From JBEVJC01 sp040510375 (GTDB taxonomy: Bacteria > Bacteroidota > Bacteroidia > Chitinophagales > Chitinophagaceae), in assembly GCA_040510375.1 (NCBI GenBank), contig JBEVJC010000006.1, positions 1 to 64,000 on the forward strand: 64,000 bases of DNA, written 5' to 3'. Below the pieces are notes generated by a model. The model was given only the letters and a program-made list of their open reading frames with translations, was not told the DNA's origin and searched no databases. Within the stretch, counting starts at the first letter, position 1, and each line of letters begins with the position of its first letter. This document shows, in pieces, positions 49,019 through 57,898 of this stretch. Made by a program: the position numbers and the translations under genes.

Positions 49019-51514
49019 CTAGATCGGTTTCTTTTTGTTTAGTGCAATCAGGTTTGCCAGTAAACGGTAGGCACCCGGCACCCCGGCAGGTAATTCCCGG
49101 AAAAATACAAGTCCCGTGTAGGTAAAATAACCCGTACCATATTTAGCGATCACCAGGCTTCCCGCATCGGGAGCGTCACCAGGATCGTTCATCGAAAAAA
49201 CAGTTTCAAAGGATTTATCAAAATTGGCCGCGTGATAAATACTGCGTTCCTGCACCCATCCTTCAAAATCTTTCTGCGTGATTTTATTGGGAAAATTAAG
49301 TACCGGATGTTGCGGATTGAGTATACGCACTTCTGCATTTTCATCGGTTACACGTGTGCGGCCGATATCGAAATTATAAGGACCGATTTTCGCACGTACC
49401 GGACCAATATTGCTGTTGGTATTATACTGGACAATAAGGTTGCCTCCTTCCTGTACATACTTCATCAGTTTGGCATACCAGGTATTCATCCATTCATTGG
49501 TATTGTATGCACGCACACCTGTAATGATTGCATCAAACTGGGAGAGATTCATTTTTGCCACATCTTTTTCATAAAGGATGGTGACATCGTAACCCATTTG
49601 TTCCAGTGCTTCCGGCACTTTATCGCCCGCGCCAATAATATAACCGATCTTTTTATTATAGATTTTCAGGTCGATGTCCAGCACGGTTGCATAGTCGGAA
49701 AAGAAATACCGGATGGGCGGAATATGATCATAGTTGATAACGCGGATGGCCCTGCTTGAATGGATCGTGTCATTCAGGTTGCGGTAACTTGCCATGGAAA
49801 AAAACTTTTCCGATTCCATTCCTTTGTATGCCGGTGTTGACAGTGGGAAGGAGAAGGAAGCACTGCCATACTTCTCCGGCCGGGCTGAATCTATGGCAAC
49901 GAAATGTTCATTACCACCTGTTAACTCAACCTTCACCGTTTCATTGATTTTTTTGTTGGCATTAAGTTGTACCAGCAATGCCTTATCCTGTTTGATTTCT
50001 TTACGAAAAACAAGCATACCCGGAGAAGTGGTAATCGTCAACGGCGGAATCACAACAAACGGTTCATATAGTTCACCCTTTACCGCATTGGTATGTTTAT
50101 ACCGGACCGGTTCCTGGAAATCAAAAGTCTCTCCGTCGATCTTCATGCGGAAGTTTGCCTTGTAAGCGACATCAACATCAGGCTGGCCGATCTTCAACTG
50201 GTCATACACCGCAAAATAACCGGGCTCCATTTTATTCTCGAGCCAGTATGGCTGGCTGACCGGTTTTTCAGGTAAGATAGAAACGCTGTGGTTAAGGGTA
50301 ACATTCCGGTTGGGTGCAAGCTTCTGCATCCAGATGGTATCAAACCGGTCGAGTGAAATGCGCTCCAGTGTTATATCTGCGCCGGCGCGGTTGTTCATTG
50401 CAAAGTTGGCGATAACGGAGTCGGTTTGTACGCCGAACGGCGTTTGGGTCGTTACATCCATAAATAACCCGCTGCACTCTTTGATGAGTTCCGTCACTTC
50501 TTTCAGTTTCTGTGTCTTCCAGGTCCCTTCGGGTAATTGTCCGATTAGGCGGTAAACCGTGATCAGACCGGGAACTGATTTTTCCGGATGTAAGAGGTCA
50601 AATGTCGCGATCACTTTACTGATCTCTGATTCGATAGGCAACCCATTACTGATACGGCTCCATGTTGTAACTACACCATCCATGATATCGCGCGTGGGCG
50701 CGGGTCCCGAGGTAGTGCGGAATGCTTCAAACGATTCGCCGCGACTGGCTGGCACACCGAAGCCCTGGCTTTTATGCTGGCTGCGGCTTTCTGCAGCAAT
50801 CTCGCCGTAACTTTTACCAAGTAATGGATTATATCCGCCTACATCCGCAAGGATCTGTCCGGGTGATTCTGCAATGGAGCCACTAAAATTAAAAGCATTC
50901 CACAATACGCGTTTTGCCTGCCAGGGTCGTACATATTTTAGTTGCGATGTAAATCTCGTTGGATCGGCAGCCGCGGTAAATGCTTCATTTGCCAGGATTG
51001 CAGAAGCGGTATGATGGCCGTGACCACCTTCACCGGTACTGGGAAAACGGGTGATAATAATATCGGGCTGGAACCGGCGGATCACCCAAACCACATCGGC
51101 GAGGATAGAATCCTTTGGCCATTTGGTGAATGTTTCCTGTGGATTTTTTGAAAAGCCGAAGTCGTATGCACGCGAAAAAAATTGTTCACCATCATCAACC
51201 CGCCGCGCGGCCAGTAATTCCTGGGTGCGGATCAGTCCCAGTTCAACCCCCTGTTCATTCCCGATCAGGTTCTGCCCTCCGTCTCCCCTTGTAAGCGACA
51301 TGTATCCGGAACGGTAAAGCCGGTCTTTCGAAAGCCAGGTAATCAAACGTGTGTTCTCATCGTCCGGATGGGCTGCAATATATAGTACTGATCCCAGCAC
51401 ATTGAGTTTACGAAGGGAAAGGTACATTTCCGAAGAAGTTGGCCGGGGTGGTGCCTGTGAGAACGAGGGAAGTATCAGGAGTATCGAAATAAACAGGCCG
51501 AGGCATTTTTTCAT
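49019..51514 (-). CDS. secreted PIG-L family deacetylase
   Basis: 831 residues. A signal peptide (1-20) precedes the LmbE/PIG-L domain with AHPDDE (H49, D51, D52, E53), RPDGGQNLIG-like SLTRGDGGQNLIGNEQG and the second metal motif GEGGHGHHTAS (about 165). The C-terminal ~200 residues include a GATase1-like region (ITGVRAYNTNEWMNTWYAKL). PIG-L enzymes deacetylate N-acetylglucosamine-type groups with zinc. The ATG at 51514 is used (the TTG one codon earlier is unlikely). TATATTCG upstream is a plausible -7 box. It heads an operon ending in the symporter, suggesting that products are imported. Confidence 0.85.
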   Translation of the reverse strand: MKKCLGLFISILLILPSFSQAPPRPTSSEMYLSLRKLNVLGSVLYIAAHPDDENTRLITWLSKDRLYRSGYMSLTRGDGGQNLIGNEQGVELGLIRTQELLAARRVDDGEQFFSRAYDFGFSKNPQETFTKWPKDSILADVVWVIRRFQPDIIITRFPSTGEGGHGHHTASAILANEAFTAAADPTRFTSQLKYVRPWQAKRVLWNAFNFSGSIAESPGQILADVGGYNPLLGKSYGEIAAESRSQHKSQGFGVPASRGESFEAFRTTSGPAPTRDIMDGVVTTWSRISNGLPIESEISKVIATFDLLHPEKSVPGLITVYRLIGQLPEGTWKTQKLKEVTELIKECSGLFMDVTTQTPFGVQTDSVIANFAMNNRAGADITLERISLDRFDTIWMQKLAPNRNVTLNHSVSILPEKPVSQPYWLENKMEPGYFAVYDQLKIGQPDVDVAYKANFRMKIDGETFDFQEPVRYKHTNAVKGELYEPFVVIPPLTITTSPGMLVFRKEIKQDKALLVQLNANKKINETVKVELTGGNEHFVAIDSARPEKYGSASFSFPLSTPAYKGMESEKFFSMASYRNLNDTIHSSRAIRVINYDHIPPIRYFFSDYATVLDIDLKIYNKKIGYIIGAGDKVPEALEQMGYDVTILYEKDVAKMNLSQFDAIITGVRAYNTNEWMNTWYAKLMKYVQEGGNLIVQYNTNSNIGPVRAKIGPYNFDIGRTRVTDENAEVRILNPQHPVLNFPNKITQKDFEGWVQERSIYHAANFDKSFETVFSMNDPGDAPDAGSLVIAKYGTGYFTYTGLVFFRELPAGVPGAYRLLANLIALNKKKPI

Positions 51515-51612
51515 CAAATCGATTTATAAAGCGAATATAAAGTATGTTGTTAAGAAGCCTTTCATCTCCTATATTTAACCCATTTGCCTATCTTTCACAA
51601 AAGTTTGCCCTG

Positions 51613-53322
51613 ATGAAGTGTATGCCGTACGCCCTTGTTTTTTTATTCGTCCTGTTATCCTGCAAATCGCCATCAAAAAACACTGGTCTCCCTTTTAGCG
51701 CCTTTGAATACAGCACCACCAAAAAAGTACTCGCCGAAAATGGTGCGGTTGTTTCTGCACATGCACTGGCCAGTAAGTCGGGTCTGTCGATCCTGAAAAT
51801 GGGTGGCAATGCATTTGATGCCGCTGCGGCAACCCAGCTTGCGCTTGCGGTAGTCTTCCCGGCAGCAGGAAATCTTGGAGGTGGTGGTTTCCTGGTGGCA
51901 ACAATGCCAGGTGGACAAAAACTGGCGATCGACTACCGGGAAATGGCCCCGGGTGCGGCCGGACGTGACATGTACATCGATTCATCCGGGGAAGCCCGAA
52001 CCGACCGGAGCCAGTATACACATCTCGCCAGCGGGGTGCCTGGATCTGTTGCGGGGATTTTTGCCACGGCAAGTCATGGCCGGCTGGATTTCAGTAAAAT
52101 TATTCAACCGGCAATTGAACTGGCTGCAAAAGGATTTGCGATAAATGAAGAAGAGGCAGCATCATTGAACGGATTGCAGTCAGACCTGCTGCGTTTCAAC
52201 ACCGTTCAACCCGTATTTGTAAAAGAGCGGGGATGGAAGGCCGGTGACACATTGGTGCAGACCGATCTTGCGCATACGCTTGAACGGATAAGGGATAAAG
52301 GAATGGCGGGCTTTTATGAGGGAGAAACGGCTTCATTAATAGAGGCTGAGATGAAACGGGGCAATGGTATTATTACAAAGGCCGACCTTAAAAACTATGT
52401 GGTAAAAAACAGGGATGCCCATGTATTTGATTATAAAGGTTACCAGGTAGTGGGCATGCCCCTCCCGAGCAGTGGCGGAATGCTTGTTCACCAGATGATG
52501 AAAATGACTGAACCGCATAATATAGCGGGGATGGGTTTCCAGACTGCTGCATCGGTACAACTGATGACTGAAGCCGAACGCAGGGCCTTTGCCGACAGGT
52601 CGGAATATATGGGAGATCCTGATTTCGGGAAATTACCGGTTGATGTGCTGACCAGTGATGATTACCTGAAGAAGCGGATGAAGGACTGGCAACCGGGTGT
52701 GGCGGGGAAGAGTTCACTGATAAAACCGGGAGCCATTCCTGAAAGTTTCGAGACCACGCATTTCAGTGTAATTGATAAGGACGGAAACGCGGTTGCAGTG
52801 ACCACAACGCTTAACGGCGGGTATGGCAACAAAATTGTGGTAGGTGGGGCCGGCTTTTTTTTAAACAATGAGATGGATGATTTCAGTATTAAACCGGGTG
52901 TACCGAATATGTTTGGCGCGATTGGTGGTGATGCCAATTCAATTATGCCCGGCAAGCGTATGCTCAGTTCCATGTCGCCAACCATCGTATTGAAAAATAA
53001 CAAACCATTCCTTGTACTGGGTACACCTGGCGGCACTACCATTCCGACCTCCGTATTCCAGAGCCTGATAAATATCATTGAATTCGGGATGAGCACCGAG
53101 GATGCCTTATACAAACCAAAATTCCATCACCAGTGGTTGCCGGATGAAGTCTATATCGAAAAAGGATTTTCAAAACAGGCGGCCGACAGCCTTTCAGCCA
53201 TGGGTTATAAACTAATCCAGATTGGAAGTATCGGCCGTACAGAGATCATCCGCGTACTTGATAATGGAAAGTTTGAAGCGGTGGCGGATAACCGAGGCAG
53301 TGACGCTGCGGAGGGTTTCTAA
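51613..53322 (+). CDS. ggt: gamma-glutamyltransferase, lipoprotein
   Basis: 569 residues. The N-terminus MKCMPYALVFLFVLLSCKSP is a lipoprotein signal with Cys17. GGT motifs follow: ENGAVVSAHALASKSGLSIL, GGNAFDAAAATQLALAV, NLGGGGFLVATMPGG, the autocleavage Thr in ETTHFSVIDKDGNAVAVT, and NNEMDDFSIKPG. It cleaves gamma-glutamyl bonds such as in glutathione, outside the cytoplasm. ATG 51613 is supported by AAAGTTTG ending 5 bases upstream; an in-frame start at 51544 would bury the lipobox. A decayed gene fragment follows directly. Confidence 0.92.
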   Translation: MKCMPYALVFLFVLLSCKSPSKNTGLPFSAFEYSTTKKVLAENGAVVSAHALASKSGLSILKMGGNAFDAAAATQLALAVVFPAAGNLGGGGFLVATMPGGQKLAIDYREMAPGAAGRDMYIDSSGEARTDRSQYTHLASGVPGSVAGIFATASHGRLDFSKIIQPAIELAAKGFAINEEEAASLNGLQSDLLRFNTVQPVFVKERGWKAGDTLVQTDLAHTLERIRDKGMAGFYEGETASLIEAEMKRGNGIITKADLKNYVVKNRDAHVFDYKGYQVVGMPLPSSGGMLVHQMMKMTEPHNIAGMGFQTAASVQLMTEAERRAFADRSEYMGDPDFGKLPVDVLTSDDYLKKRMKDWQPGVAGKSSLIKPGAIPESFETTHFSVIDKDGNAVAVTTTLNGGYGNKIVVGGAGFFLNNEMDDFSIKPGVPNMFGAIGGDANSIMPGKRMLSSMSPTIVLKNNKPFLVLGTPGGTTIPTSVFQSLINIIEFGMSTEDALYKPKFHHQWLPDEVYIEKGFSKQAADSLSAMGYKLIQIGSIGRTEIIRVLDNGKFEAVADNRGSDAAEGF

Positions 53323-53526
53323 AATTCAAACAGGTGGCCCTTGTTCGTGATTGATGCCATTAACCGGCAGCTTGCGCATTTCCCACATCATGTGGGACAA
53401 ATCATTTTCCTGGCTAAAATGATCCGGAAAGAGTCCTGGGACACCCTTTCCATTGCCCCGGGTCAGTCTTCCCAATTCAATAGTTCTGAAGGGGTTAAGG
53501 ACCCTGCTCAAAATTTCGGCAAGTAA
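53323..53526 (+). pseudogene. C-terminal remnant of a DinB-family (DUF1572-like) gene
   Basis: Directly after the GGT stop, in the same frame, a coding remnant reads FVIDAINRQLAHFPHHVGQI, IIFLAKMIRKESWDTLSIAPGQSSQFN. This matches my recollection of the conserved C-terminus of DUF1572/DinB-fold proteins, with HxxHxGQI metal-site histidines and the W.TLSI.kGkS.FN tail. About 100 N-terminal residues are missing and there is no sensible start codon (TTG at 53341 only). It is a truncated gene or a very worn pseudogene. Confidence 0.6.
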
Positions 53527-53688
53527 ATTTATTATCGTAGCTTGTACGAACGGCGTTTTTTTTGTTTCTTGGCACCGACCCTCCCCTAAAATCCTCCCTC
53601 ACCTCTGTTAAGCCTGAGCAATTTAAAACCTATTGGTTTTAATATTTATTAATCGGCGGTTAATCCGCTACCACCCTATTGTACCACC
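53527..53688. other. intergenic stretch with hairpins before the barrel gene
   Basis: The 366-base gap from 53323 to 53688 holds the DinB-family remnant and then this AT-rich part. TTAAAACC-TATT-GGTTTTAA (53625-53644) is a perfect 8-bp hairpin, and GCGG-TTAAT-CCGC follows a little downstream. No promoter box is clear. Confidence 0.4.
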
Positions 53689-54330
53689 ATGAAACAGTTT
53701 TTACTTTTCACGGCGATGATACTCATTGCCCTTACCTCAAATTCCCAGAACAAAGTACTCCTTTACGGGGGACCACAAATCACTTCTGCCTTTTTTAGTG
53801 TGAATGGCAAGGAACAACACGTAACCGCAAAACCCGGTTTTCACATCGGAACGGGTTTGAAAGTCCCGTTTGAAAATCATCTTTACTTTGCGCCCACATT
53901 GTTTTACAGTCTCAAAGGTTATAAAGTGACCTTAACTGAACCTGCCACCCCGCCAGAACCTACCGCAACATCAAACGAAACAAGGATCCACACGCTGGAG
54001 ATCGCACCGATGCTGCAATATGATCTAACGATGAAGGCAAGCCACCTGTATTTTAAAGTGGGACCTTCCATCGATGTACAACTTGCCGGCCGAGAAACAA
54101 TAATCTTCGAGGACAAGAGCGAAACCACAGGTAAAATGAAATACGGCTTTAATAATTATGGTTATGTAGGTGCCAATATACTGGCCCAGTTTGGTTATGA
54201 AAATAAATCCGGATTCATCATGGCTGCAACATTCAGCCATGGCCTGGGGAGTATCAATAATATTGACTATGGTGCGCGGATCCTGCACCAGGTTATCAGC
54301 CTGAGTTTCGGAAAATATATCAAACGGTAA
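53689..54330 (+). CDS. outer-membrane beta-barrel protein (PorT-like family)
   Basis: 213 residues. A signal peptide (MKQFLLFTAMILIALTSNSQ) precedes alternating strands with glycine/aromatic ends: VLLYGGPQITSAFF, GFHIGTGLKVPFENHLYFAPTLFYSLKGYK, THTLEIAPMLQYDLT-like, LYFKVGPSIDVQLAG, and the final VISLSFGKYIKR. It resembles the eight-strand outer-membrane protein family common in Bacteroidota. Function is unknown. Confidence 0.8.
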   Translation: MKQFLLFTAMILIALTSNSQNKVLLYGGPQITSAFFSVNGKEQHVTAKPGFHIGTGLKVPFENHLYFAPTLFYSLKGYKVTLTEPATPPEPTATSNETRIHTLEIAPMLQYDLTMKASHLYFKVGPSIDVQLAGRETIIFEDKSETTGKMKYGFNNYGYVGANILAQFGYENKSGFIMAATFSHGLGSINNIDYGARILHQVISLSFGKYIKR

Positions 54331-54331
54331 C

Positions 54332-54339
54332 TATCTTTG
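54332..54339 (+). promoter_or_regulatory. -7 box of the GAF/fRMsr gene, 4 bases before the ATG
   Basis: TATCTTTG lies between the stop of the previous gene (54328-54330) and the ATG at 54344, so the gene has its own near-leaderless promoter despite a gap of only 13 bases. Confidence 0.65.
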
Positions 54340-54343
54340 CCGC

Positions 54344-54823
54344 ATGGCAGAAGATCTCTCAATCGTTGCAGGTAATAAACAAGAACAATACGAATCCCTT
54401 ATACCACAGATCAAAGCACTGATCGATGGCGAACCGGACCTGGTGGCCAACCTGGCCAATACGGCTGCGGCACTGAAAGAACAGTTCGGCTGGTTATGGG
54501 TAGGATTCTATCTCGTAAAAAAAGACGAGTTGGTGCTGGGACCGTTCCAGGGCCCGGTTGCCTGCACCCGGATTCGCCGGGGACGCGGTGTATGCGGTAC
54601 AAGTTGGGCCGAGGCGAGAACCCTTATCGTACCCGATGTTGAATTGTTCCCTGGTCATATTGCCTGCAGCAGCCTGTCAAGATCGGAGATCGTGATCCCC
54701 ATGATCCGGGACGGCCAGGTCATCGGTGTTCTGGACGTGGACAGTGAGGAAACGGCGCTTTTTGACGAAACAGATCAGCGATATCTGGAAAAGATTGTCA
54801 GCCTGCTGAACTTCGAAGGATAA
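54344..54823 (+). CDS. GAF-domain free methionine-(R)-sulfoxide reductase
   Basis: 159 residues. The GAF fold of the fRMsr group is clear: GWLWVGFYLVKKDELVLGPFQGP followed by the three redox cysteines C74 (VACTRI), C84 (GVCGTSW) and C108 (HIACSS), and VIGVLDVDSEE. The enzyme reduces free Met-(R)-sulfoxide with thioredoxin. A TATCTTTG box ends 4 bases before the ATG, so it is transcribed separately from the barrel gene although only 13 bases separate them. Confidence 0.9.
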   Translation: MAEDLSIVAGNKQEQYESLIPQIKALIDGEPDLVANLANTAAALKEQFGWLWVGFYLVKKDELVLGPFQGPVACTRIRRGRGVCGTSWAEARTLIVPDVELFPGHIACSSLSRSEIVIPMIRDGQVIGVLDVDSEETALFDETDQRYLEKIVSLLNFEG

Positions 54824-54961
54824 CAGGTTGAACTTCTAACGATAAAAGGTTGCGGGGATGCAGTTGGTCTGGCAGAAACATGATTTTTAAAACAGTCTCC
54901 CTGCTCATTTCCTTAAGGCATCTGGCAAGCCATTTGCCTGTTTCTTCAAAACTTTTCTTTC

Positions 54962-55231
54962 ATGAAAACGATCGCCATTGTGATCAGGGGAAAGGTCCAG
55001 GGTGTTTTTTACCGGAAAACAGCAAAGGACAAAGCCCGGGAACTTGGCCTGACCGGCTGGGTGAGGAATGAAGATGACGGTTCGGTACGGATCGAGGTAA
55101 GTGGCGAAGAAAAAAACCTTGAACAGCTAGTCAAATGGTGCGCGGAAGGCCCGCCACGCGCAGTAGTCACCGAGGTGCAGGTGACAGACCTTCCCTACCA
55201 TAATTTTGCACAGTTCATCAGTGAACGTTGA
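54962..55231 (+). CDS. acyP: acylphosphatase
   Basis: 89 residues. GKVQGVFYRKTAKDKARELGLTGWVRN contains the catalytic Arg (VFYR) and Asn (WVRN), with the DGSVRIEVSGE and GPPRAVVTEVQV segments that complete the ferredoxin-like fold. It hydrolyses acyl phosphates in the cytoplasm. Its stop lies 5 bases from the stop of the convergent dehydrogenase gene. Confidence 0.93.
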   Translation: MKTIAIVIRGKVQGVFYRKTAKDKARELGLTGWVRNEDDGSVRIEVSGEEKNLEQLVKWCAEGPPRAVVTEVQVTDLPYHNFAQFISER

Positions 55232-55236
55232 TGCTC

Positions 55237-56196
55237 TTATTTTACATAACCCGGTTTCTTGAGGTTCAGGAACATATCCTTTGTCATTGCAGCAAGATCA
55301 AATTCTTCCTTCCAACCCCAGTCGGCCCGCGCCACACTATCATCAATACTTTGCGGCCAGCTGTCGGCGATTGTTTGCCGGTAATCCGGATTATAAGAGA
55401 TACTGAAATCAGGAATTATCTTTTTTATTTCACCCGCGATCTCTTTTGGAGAAAAACTCATTCCCGCCAGGTTATAGGATGTACGGATGCGGATTTTCTC
55501 TGCCGGTGCTTCCATCAGCTCGATCGTGGCCCTGATTGCATCAGGCATATACATCATGGGCAGGTAAGTATCTTCCCGCAGGAAACATTCGTATGATCCT
55601 TCTTCCAGTGCATCGTGGAAAATTTCCACCGCATAATCGGTGGTGCCTCCACCAGGGGCCGACTTGTAAGAGATCAGTCCCGGATAACGGAGGCTGCGTA
55701 CATCAAGACCATAACGGTGGTTATAATAATTACACCAGAACTCACCCGCATATTTGCTGATCCCGTATACAGTGGTAGGTTCAATCACAGTTTGCTGGGG
55801 ACAATTTACTTTCGGACTGGTGGGACCAAATACCGCAATACTCGAAGGCCAGTAAACCTTGGTCAGGTTTTCTTCACGCGCAACATCCAGCACATTCAGC
55901 AGGCTCTGCATATTGAGATTCCAGGCAAGGTTGGGATTTTTTTCACCAGTTGCTGAAAGAATAGCGGCCAGCAGATAGATCTGGGTGATGTTCTGGCGGA
56001 TCACCTGCACATGCAACATTTCCTTATTTGTTACATCCATACTCACATAGGGACCGGTGCCCTTCAGTAATTCATTTTCTTCCCGTAGGTCCGACGCCAC
56101 TACGTTTGCGTTACCATAGAGTTTACGTAATGCCAGTGTCAGCTCTACGCCGATCTGCCCGCTTGCACCAATCACCAGGATCTTTTCCTTATGCAT
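55237..56196 (-). CDS. NAD-dependent epimerase/dehydratase, L-threonine 3-dehydrogenase-like (SDR)
   Basis: 319 residues. The extended SDR fold starts ILVIGASGQIGVELTLALRK (NAD-binding GxxGxxG), with DVTNKEML and the catalytic Ser/Tyr/Lys in WPSSIAVFGPTSP and TVYGISKYAGE. Segments LPMMYMPDAIRATIELMEAP and YNLAGMSFSP match the TDH-like group that oxidises L-threonine to 2-amino-3-ketobutyrate. The ATG at 56196 is preferred; CATCTTTG (minus, 56211-56218) lies 14 bases upstream. No KBL partner is adjacent, so the substrate is inferred. Confidence 0.8.
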   Translation of the reverse strand: MHKEKILVIGASGQIGVELTLALRKLYGNANVVASDLREENELLKGTGPYVSMDVTNKEMLHVQVIRQNITQIYLLAAILSATGEKNPNLAWNLNMQSLLNVLDVAREENLTKVYWPSSIAVFGPTSPKVNCPQQTVIEPTTVYGISKYAGEFWCNYYNHRYGLDVRSLRYPGLISYKSAPGGGTTDYAVEIFHDALEEGSYECFLREDTYLPMMYMPDAIRATIELMEAPAEKIRIRTSYNLAGMSFSPKEIAGEIKKIIPDFSISYNPDYRQTIADSWPQSIDDSVARADWGWKEEFDLAAMTKDMFLNLKKPGYVK

Positions 56197-56263
56197 ATTG
56201 AAAATTTTCGCAAAGATGATAAGCCGGCGTTCAAATTCCAAATAACGCTGTCCACAAACTATT

Positions 56264-56271
56264 TACCTTTG
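56264..56271 (+). promoter_or_regulatory. -7 box of kdsA, 4 bases before the ATG
   Basis: TACCTTTG matches TAnnTTTG and ends 4 bases before the ATG at 56276, so the start codon itself is close to the expected RNA start. Confidence 0.65.
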
Positions 56272-56275
56272 TGCC

Positions 56276-57097
56276 ATGGAAAAATTTTTAACCGACCTGT
56301 TCAAAGGTCAGTCGTACAATCCCGATAATTTTTTTCTCATCGCCGGTCCCTGTGTTGTTGAAAGCGAAGAACTCGTAATGGAAGTAGCTGATAAAGTTTC
56401 GGTAATGTGCAGGAACCTGGGAATTCCCTATGTATTCAAAGCTTCGTACCGGAAAGCAAACCGTACCAGCGGTAATTCATTTACCGGTATCGGTGATGAA
56501 GCAGCGTTGAAACTTGTTAAAAAAGTGTCGGAGACCTATAATCTGCCTACCACATCCGATGTACATGCGCACGAAGAAGCGGCCATGGCAGCAAAGTATA
56601 TTGATATCCTGCAGATACCTGCATTCCTTTGCAGGCAGACCGACCTGCTGATGGCAGCCGGCGAAACCGGCAAGATTGTCAATGTAAAAAAAGGGCAGTT
56701 CCTAAGCGGACCTGCCATGAAGTTTGCAGTTGATAAAATCAAACATACGGGGAACGACCGCATTATGCTCACCGAAAGGGGAACTACGTTTGGATACCAG
56801 GACCTCGTAGTCGACTACCGTAATATTCCCTGGATGCAGGAACACCAGGTTCCGGTGATCATGGACGTAACACATTCGCTTCAGCAACCCAACCAGACTT
56901 CAGGTGTAACCGGTGGAAATCCCCAACTGATCGGTACCATCGCGAAAGCTGCTGTTGCCAGCGGGGCAAATGGATTATTTATTGAAACCCATCCTAACCC
57001 CGCTGTAGCAAAAAGCGACGGAGCAACTATGTTAAAACTGGAATACCTGGAAGGATTACTTCAACAACTGGTAAAACTCCGCAAGGCGGTTATCTGA
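56276..57097 (+). CDS. kdsA: 3-deoxy-8-phosphooctulonate synthase, class II (metal-dependent) type
   Basis: 273 residues. KDO8P synthase motifs: FLIAGPCVVES, KASYRKANRTSGNSF, QIPAFLCRQTDLL, NVKKGQFL, LTERGTTFGYQDLVVD and DVTHSLQQPN. C26 in GPC and the nearby residues correspond to the metal-binding class, as in Aquifex, rather than the Asn of E. coli KdsA. It condenses PEP with arabinose-5-phosphate for LPS core synthesis. It is divergent from the TDH-like gene and convergent with lolA over a duplicated junction. Confidence 0.95.
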   Translation: MEKFLTDLFKGQSYNPDNFFLIAGPCVVESEELVMEVADKVSVMCRNLGIPYVFKASYRKANRTSGNSFTGIGDEAALKLVKKVSETYNLPTTSDVHAHEEAAMAAKYIDILQIPAFLCRQTDLLMAAGETGKIVNVKKGQFLSGPAMKFAVDKIKHTGNDRIMLTERGTTFGYQDLVVDYRNIPWMQEHQVPVIMDVTHSLQQPNQTSGVTGGNPQLIGTIAKAAVASGANGLFIETHPNPAVAKSDGATMLKLEYLEGLLQQLVKLRKAVI

Positions 57098-57112
57098 CAG
57101 GGACAAACTTAT

Positions 57113-57175
57113 GTTTATCGCAGGTCCGCCAATTGAACACCCTAAGTTTATCGCAGGTCCACCACTTCCACACCC
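57113..57175. repeat. 33-bp duplicate of the lolA end
   Basis: The 30 bases at 57113-57142 recur at 57146-57175 with 26 identities. The right copy includes the true lolA stop (TTA at 57148-57150) and last codons (GVEVVDLR). The left copy, beyond the stop, is in the same frame and would encode GVQLADLR and a stop. Confidence 0.8.
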
Positions 57176-57807
57176 GGATAGTTGGCTTTCACAAAGGTGA
57201 ACTGCGAATCAGGAATGGCGGTATTTGTTTTCATATTCGATACAGTATATGAATAACGGTTGCCGCCATTTTCCAGCACCTTGGTACTGTTGATGGTCTG
57301 CGCTGCCTTATCTACATAAATATAAATCTTGTGGAATGCTTTTGATTTGTCGACCGGCGTCATTTCAATTTCCTGGATAGTCTTTGTACCGGTTTTCTTT
57401 TCACCGTTCAGCACCGAATAAAAATCTTTATCATAAAAATTGGTGAAAAGTTTTTGGGGTGTAATCATACTACCGCTGGGATCAATATTGCTGACCGTAA
57501 CTTCATTGGTGCTTTTATCATAATTCCACACGGTCTTTCCATCACTGAAGATTTCCTGTCCACCGAAACTTACCCGATACTTTGCACCCTTCATATACAG
57601 CGTACCTGTTTTTGTTGAAAGAGCTTTACCTGCGGCGTTTTCTACTTTATATGTAAAGTTGGCCTGGACTGTATTAAATGTTTTGAATTTGGCGCTCACT
57701 GCATCCAGTACCTTCTTGGCATTGGGATCAGTCTTTGTAGCAACACCCTGTGCAAACGGGGCGATGGTAACAGACAGTAAACAGAGGGCGATCAGGATTT
57801 TTTTCAT
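57148..57807 (-). CDS. lolA: outer-membrane lipoprotein carrier protein LolA
   Basis: 219 residues. A signal peptide (1-19) precedes the LolA fold: KVLDAVSAKFKTFNTVQANFTYKV, KTGTLYMKGAKYRVSFGGQEIFSDGKTVWNYD, SSxxVxxS-like strands, and a C-terminal IPDSQFTFVKANYPGVEVVDL. It carries lipoproteins across the periplasm. It lies 91 bases downstream of ftsK on the same strand, an order often seen in bacteria. Its stop region is echoed immediately downstream. Confidence 0.9.
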   Translation of the reverse strand: MKKILIALCLLSVTIAPFAQGVATKTDPNAKKVLDAVSAKFKTFNTVQANFTYKVENAAGKALSTKTGTLYMKGAKYRVSFGGQEIFSDGKTVWNYDKSTNEVTVSNIDPSGSMITPQKLFTNFYDKDFYSVLNGEKKTGTKTIQEIEMTPVDKSKAFHKIYIYVDKAAQTINSTKVLENGGNRYSYTVSNMKTNTAIPDSQFTFVKANYPGVEVVDLR

Positions 57808-57898
57808 GGAGATTTTTTTCTATGGTGTGTTTTAAGTTTCGAAAACAAGACTGACAACAAGCGTACCGGGTTGCAAAGGGGTGATTTTTCTTAACATT

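Noticed and set aside
53381..53397. TCCCACATCATGTGGGA, a 17-bp palindrome, as an operator
   Set aside because: It falls in the DinB-family remnant and encodes the conserved His-His-Val-Gly part, so codon use can explain it.
53326..53511. A minus-strand frame of 61 residues opposite the DinB remnant
   Set aside because: It is a shadow of the plus-strand remnant, which has recognisable family residues; the minus frame has none.
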